Source: an uncultured Bacteroidaceae bacterium (GTDB lineage Bacteria > Bacteroidota > Bacteroidia > Bacteroidales > Bacteroidaceae). Taken from it: a stretch of DNA of 56,784 bases. Shown here piece after piece: positions 53,542 through 56,784 of this stretch (positions are counted from its first letter, which is position 1; the number at the start of each line of letters is the position of its first letter). Below the pieces are notes generated by a model. That model was not told the origin of the DNA. It ran no database searches and saw nothing but the letters and a program-made list of their open reading frames with translations. The stretch covers positions 1 to 56,784 of the forward strand of contig CALUIR010000017.1 of assembly GCA_944320785.1 (NCBI GenBank), written 5' to 3'. The position numbers and the translations under genes are program-made.

Positions 53542-55245
53542 TTATTGAATCATTTCAAGAGGATTCCACCCATCTTCTCCTCCTAATACTTTTCCCAAAG
53601 CAAAGTCATCTGCACTTTCCAATTGATGAGAGAAAGCAGCCCTCTTATCCGGGCAAGCTCCTTCGCCCGTGCTTTCATACTCAGCATAGAACACGGTTTT
53701 CTCAGCATCTTTCTTGCCCCAATTATGCCAGCCTTCAGGCACAATATGCTTTCCTAACCGGCAACGTATGAACACAGCTTGCCCATACGGCCTCCATGGA
53801 CGGGAAAGATACACCTTGTCCACCCCATCAGAAGCAGTCAAATCGCAATCAAGAAAAACATACCCATACTTTTCTCCTTGGTCTGTAGAAGGCGCAGTGA
53901 CATAGCCATTCCCCGTGCTTCGAATGGTGCAACGGTTGAATACCGCTGTGGACCAACCGAAAATGAAATCCACCGTACCTTCAATATAACATTCATCATA
54001 ATATTGGCGGCAATGACGGCCGTATGTATATAATGTGTCTTGATTGCCCAAGAAGCGGCAACTGCGGAACACGGCACGGTCTGCACTGACAAAACAAGCC
54101 ACCGCCTGCCCCACACGGCCTGCCGTATTCTCAAAAGTAAGGTTCTCCGCATAGAAATCAGGGGCATAAATGTAACAAGACGATGAGCCTGAGGTGGACA
54201 TGTTCTCACCGAAACGGTTCTTTTTGCTGGCATAATCATCACCGCTAATTACCGCACCATCTTGGCCGATCAAAGAAACATTAATCTTGCATTCCGGCAC
54301 AACCAACTTTTCTTTGTAAACACCCGGACGCACCAATATCGTGGTTCTCCCTTCTTTACGGAAATCCGGTACTGCATTCACCGCTTCCTGCACGGTAAAG
54401 AAATCCCCAGAACCATCTTTAGCCACAACAAAATCGTAATGACGTACATATTTCCCAAGTTCGGGCAAGACTTCAGCCACAGCATCCGCCGCAAGCCTTG
54501 CCACAATACGTGCGCCTTGCACATTCAAATGGGTGTTGTCTTCTTTCCCTTTCGGGCAAGCAGGCGCCGTATTGGCTGGTATCCACATATACAGTTCCTT
54601 GGATGCTTCAGGCCCCATGCCTTGCACCAAGTCATGCGTCAAGCGGTTCATGTCTATGAATGCCACTCCCTCCTCTTGCGCCACCCTGCGGGGGGATTCC
54701 AAATAAGCACCGTGCGTGTCTATCAATTCATCCCCTTCTTCATAATGCCGGTCGGTAGCCTCATCCGGATGGTCATCCTTAAGCACGGCTGTAGAGTCTA
54801 TCCTGAAATTGCGGCGCACGATAGAGTTGAACAAGACAGGGATGCCACCTTTCTCTTTCGTTTCACGGACAAAGCGGCGCAGATTTGCATCAAACGTAGT
54901 TCCGGGTTCAGTATGGCGTGCCTCATCCGGCTTTTCATCGTTATGTCCAAACTGTATGAACACATAATCCCCCTTTTGCACTTGGGCTATCACTTTATCC
55001 CAACGTCCTTCATCTATGAAACTTTTCGAACTGCGCCCATTCACTGCATGATTGTCCACTCGGATATCTTCCGTAAAGAATCCGGGCAACATCTGCCCCC
55101 ATCCACGTTCCGGGTTGTTTCCTTCCAGCTTTTTATTGGCCATTGTGCTGTCACCAATCATAAATACAGTCGTCACACGGCGTTCTGCCTTAAAGGCTGT
55201 CAAGCCCAAAAGGAACGCCAAAGCAATCATCATTTTGTTTCTCAT
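53542..55245 (-). CDS. CE12 rhamnogalacturonan acetylesterase fused to CE8 pectin methylesterase
   Basis: This 567-residue exported protein carries two esterases. The N-terminal half (about 22-255) is an SGNH/GDSL acetylesterase of the CE12 type: FMIGDSTMANKK (Ser33), NHAVNGRSSKSF (Gly), FIQFGHNDEKPD (Asn) and DNTHLNVQGA (Asp and His). The C-terminal half (about 270-567) is CE8: FFTVQEAVNAVPDF, LGNQDTLYTYGRHCRQYYDE, YIEGTVDFIFGWSTAVFNRC with the catalytic Asp pair, and YLSRPWRPYGQAVFI with the Arg. Fusing deacetylation and demethylation in one chain suits acetylated, methylated pectin. No sorting tail is seen, so it is probably periplasmic. It is upstream of the HTCS gene. Confidence 0.92.
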   Translation of the reverse strand: MRNKMMIALAFLLGLTAFKAERRVTTVFMIGDSTMANKKLEGNNPERGWGQMLPGFFTEDIRVDNHAVNGRSSKSFIDEGRWDKVIAQVQKGDYVFIQFGHNDEKPDEARHTEPGTTFDANLRRFVRETKEKGGIPVLFNSIVRRNFRIDSTAVLKDDHPDEATDRHYEEGDELIDTHGAYLESPRRVAQEEGVAFIDMNRLTHDLVQGMGPEASKELYMWIPANTAPACPKGKEDNTHLNVQGARIVARLAADAVAEVLPELGKYVRHYDFVVAKDGSGDFFTVQEAVNAVPDFRKEGRTTILVRPGVYKEKLVVPECKINVSLIGQDGAVISGDDYASKKNRFGENMSTSGSSSCYIYAPDFYAENLTFENTAGRVGQAVACFVSADRAVFRSCRFLGNQDTLYTYGRHCRQYYDECYIEGTVDFIFGWSTAVFNRCTIRSTGNGYVTAPSTDQGEKYGYVFLDCDLTASDGVDKVYLSRPWRPYGQAVFIRCRLGKHIVPEGWHNWGKKDAEKTVFYAEYESTGEGACPDKRAAFSHQLESADDFALGKVLGGEDGWNPLEMIQ

Positions 55246-55428
55246 GGTTCGTTCCGTTAACTAATTTCGTGGCAATAATAATGAAATTTCGTGATATATG
55301 AAAATAACATTCTGAAAACATTCGCTTGAAAGCCTCGCAACACTTTTTTCAAAGAGTCGTTCACACAAGGAACAAATCCATTCAAGAATATTCCCTTATT
55401 TAATTTTGGCTTATTGATATACGGTAAT

Positions 55429-55650
55429 AAAAAAAAAAGAGTGCAACAGGTTGGAAGCTGTTACACTCTGTTAGCTGTAATAACCCAGCGAAAGCGGCTA
55501 ACTTGTATTAGCCAATTAAACCGGTTAAGTTATGGAAATAAGGTTTTCCGTAAAGGTTTGGAAACTTAAAGTAACTGTTATAATAAACTTGTAACAGTTT
55601 GTTTGCCAAACCGGGGGAATGTAAGGAGTTCCCCCAATCGGTTTACTTAT
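55429..55650 (-). ncRNA. Candidate small RNA with strong terminator
   Basis: On the minus strand a TATATTTG box (55658-55665) is followed by about 220 gene-free bases that fold well. The pairs are AAACCG/CGGTTT with GGGGGAA/TTCCCCC (55608-55643), AACTGTTA/TAACAGTT (55573-55599), GGCTAA/TTAGCC (55496-55513), and last a 12-base hairpin with one mismatch (55438-55469) ending in ten T. A complete promoter-to-terminator unit on the strand opposite the next gene argues for an independent RNA. A 6S-like RNA is possible but I cannot assign it. The rest of the gap 55246-55739 is AT-rich, with nothing else visible. Confidence 0.5.
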
Positions 55651-55657
55651 TCCTTTG

Positions 55658-55665
55658 CAAATATA
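55658..55665 (-). promoter_or_regulatory. Promoter -7 box of the candidate small RNA
   Basis: TATATTTG on the minus strand, with ATTG 19 bases upstream (plus 55685-55688) as a weak -33 box. Confidence 0.45.
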
Positions 55666-55739
55666 GCCGTAATTATCCATAAATCAATACTTACACGCTG
55701 TAAAGTTTGAATTATTAACAATTTAAAATATATAAGATT

Positions 55740-56390
55740 ATGGCAAAGATGAACTTTTACACGCAAAATGGTTGGGCTGGCTCTAATTATGACAGCAAAC
55801 TACAAACAAAAGATATAGCGGCAAAGGTGCGCGCATTTGCAAAGAAGAATTTCCATGAATTCAAATTTTCCGTTACTTCCAGATGGTCAATGTACACGGA
55901 TTCCCTATATATCGTGTTGAAATCAGGTCTGTGTGTTCCTTTCGTTGAGGAAACAAGAAGCGCACAACGCGGATATATACGGACAATGTCGAGCGTAAAG
56001 GAATGGAGAGACGAAATAACGCCTAAAGTGTTTGCCGCTCTGGATGGCGTAACGTCTTATGCTTCATCGTACCGTTACGATGATAGCGACGGGATGCAGG
56101 ACTATTATGACACAAATTTCTTTCTTAAAATCGAAATCGCCGACGATTATAAAGTAATTGAGCCGAAAGCAAAGAAACAAACTACCAAGAAACAGGAAGA
56201 ACCGGAAACGGTGGAAACCTCTAACAGTGTGGAGGGCTTGGAAATCGTGGACTACTCAGAAAAAGCGATCGCAGTATTTGGAGAAACGAAAGTTATAAAA
56301 GACCAGCTTAAAGAATTGGGCGGCAAATTCAATCCGGCGTTAAGGCATGGAGAAGGAAAGCGCGCCGGGCGGATTCCCGGCAAACTTTAA
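55740..56390 (+). CDS. Mobile-element accessory protein (LPD29-like, unknown function)
   Basis: This 216-residue protein begins MAKMNFYTQNGWAGSNYDSK. The N-terminal domain (about 15-135) has AKVRAFAKKNFHEFKFSVTS, SLYIVLKSGLCVPF and YDDSDGMQDYYDTNFFLKIE, which resembles the large-polyvalent-protein-associated (LPD29-like) domains of phage and plasmid origin. A Lys/Glu-rich linker follows, then a short C-terminal module (VDYSEKAIAVFGETKVIKDQ, LKELGGKFNPALRHGEGKRA) that I recall from Bacteroides mobile elements. The usual end of that module (GWIFP-like) is altered to GRIPGKL, possibly by a small deletion. No known function. It starts a block of three small co-oriented genes. Confidence 0.6.
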   Translation: MAKMNFYTQNGWAGSNYDSKLQTKDIAAKVRAFAKKNFHEFKFSVTSRWSMYTDSLYIVLKSGLCVPFVEETRSAQRGYIRTMSSVKEWRDEITPKVFAALDGVTSYASSYRYDDSDGMQDYYDTNFFLKIEIADDYKVIEPKAKKQTTKKQEEPETVETSNSVEGLEIVDYSEKAIAVFGETKVIKDQLKELGGKFNPALRHGEGKRAGRIPGKL

Positions 56391-56400
56391 AACTTTAAAA

Positions 56401-56580
56401 ATGAAATATCAATATAAAATTGTGGAAACACTCGCCCGCGTGATTGAAATAGAAGCGGATGACAGCGAAAGAGCGTGGGAAAAACTGGAAAACATGTATT
56501 ATAATGGCGATGTGGTCTTATCGGCTGATGACTTTGAAAATGTGGAATTTTATCCTATAAACGACAAACAAATCATTTAA
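56401..56580 (+). CDS. DpnD/PcfM-like small protein
   Basis: This 59-residue protein, MKYQYKIVETLARVIEIEAD then DSERAWEKLENMYYNGDVVL and ADDFENVEFYPI, matches the layout of the DpnD/PcfM family: a strand with a YKIVETL start, a helix and a final acidic strand. Members are found on conjugative plasmids and phages and have no clear role. ATG at 56401 is used; an in-frame Met at 56347 overlaps the previous gene by 44 bases and is less likely. It begins 10 bases after the previous stop and ends 2 bases before the next start, so it is within one operon. Confidence 0.7.
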   Translation: MKYQYKIVETLARVIEIEADDSERAWEKLENMYYNGDVVLSADDFENVEFYPINDKQII

Positions 56581-56582
56581 AA

Positions 56583-56779
56583 ATGGAAAGCTGGATAAAA
56601 ATCAAGGCCGGGCAACAAGAAATGAAAGATTTCTATTTCAACGACCCGGAAATATTGGTAAATGGTGCGAACGTTCCCAAAATGGGAGTTACAAATGCCT
56701 TATAAGGCACAGGGAACTGCCTTCCGAACTGGAAGGAGCATTCGCCATAAACGAATTAAGAAGCATTCTGCATGAATAA
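56583..56779 (+). pseudogene. Small hypothetical gene with probable 1-base frameshift
   Basis: The ATG at 56583 opens a 40-codon frame (MESWIKIKAGQQEMKDFYF ... MGVTNAL) that stops at 56703-56705. In another frame coding-like sequence goes on at once (IRHRELPSELEGAFAINELR, then SILHE and a stop at 56777-56779). Restoring a single A near 56701 joins the two into about 65 residues. Either the gene is broken or the sequence has an indel error. It is unknown and the third of the small accessory genes. Confidence 0.55.
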
Positions 56780-56784
56780 CGGGC

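Noticed and set aside
55429-55469. Terminator for the CE12-CE8 gene
   Set aside because: The gene lies to the left on the minus strand and is transcribed away from this point; the T run faces minus-strand transcripts coming from the right, hence the small RNA proposal.

Overview
The window comes from a Bacteroidales chromosome (Bacteroides/Phocaeicola-like; the genus cannot be fixed by eye). The signs are Bacteroidetes-type promoters (TAnnTTTG -7 boxes), type IX secretion sorting tails, gliding-family lipoproteins (GldB, a GldG remnant), a one-polypeptide hybrid two-component sensor (HTCS), and a pectin-degrading enzyme locus.

Layout. (1) 1-5.5 kb is a worn accessory stretch. It holds a chimeric GldG/PIN-toxin remnant with an intact antitoxin, an esterase lipoprotein, a YqhD-type alcohol dehydrogenase, an internally deleted alpha/beta hydrolase, a stray sorting-domain tail, a truncated DUF362 gene, a strongly base-paired RNA region with its own promoter, and a small hypothetical gene. 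(2) 5.5-20.4 kb is an integrative mobilizable element of about 14.9 kb inserted in a BspA-like leucine-rich-repeat gene. The 5' part of that gene is at 5192-5503 and the rest, in frame, is at 20418-22202. The element carries a multi-HTH regulator, a tyrosine integrase, an excisionase-like HTH protein, a RepA-like ATPase, a zinc-finger/toprim primase-like protein, an oriT-like region and a MobV relaxase. Its cargo has its own promoter and three genes: a DUF1016/YhcG PD-(D/E)XK nuclease, a DUF6236-like protein with hydrophobic segments, and a 1289-residue protein joining a CoiA/DUF6035-like nuclease, a coiled coil, about nine WG-type repeats and a C-terminal S1 domain. This trio is the best candidate for an undescribed system, most plausibly anti-phage defence. 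(3) 22.4-34 kb is ordinary core genome: valS, nagB, a flavodiiron protein, a YhcC-type radical SAM protein, a DPP-IV-like peptidase overlapping lipA, an RsmI-like methyltransferase, gldB and fabI. (4) 34-55.3 kb is a pectin locus: GH28, DUF4861, GH43, a phosphoglycolate-phosphatase-like HAD protein, two PL1-type pectate lyases, a very large CE8 pectin methylesterase, an HTCS regulator and a CE12-CE8 fusion. No SusC/SusD pair is in the window. (5) 55.4 kb to the end has a predicted minus-strand small RNA and then small genes typical of mobile elements (a DpnD/PcfM-like protein and others).

How the parts work together: in the pectin locus the esterases strip methyl and acetyl groups, the lyases and GH28 cut the backbone, GH43 trims side chains, and the HTCS senses an oligosaccharide and switches expression. 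In the mobile element, integrase and HTH proteins handle insertion and excision, RepA and primase-like proteins probably replicate the excised circle, and MobV with oriT lets a resident conjugative element mobilize it. All domain calls come from reading motifs; no database search was run.
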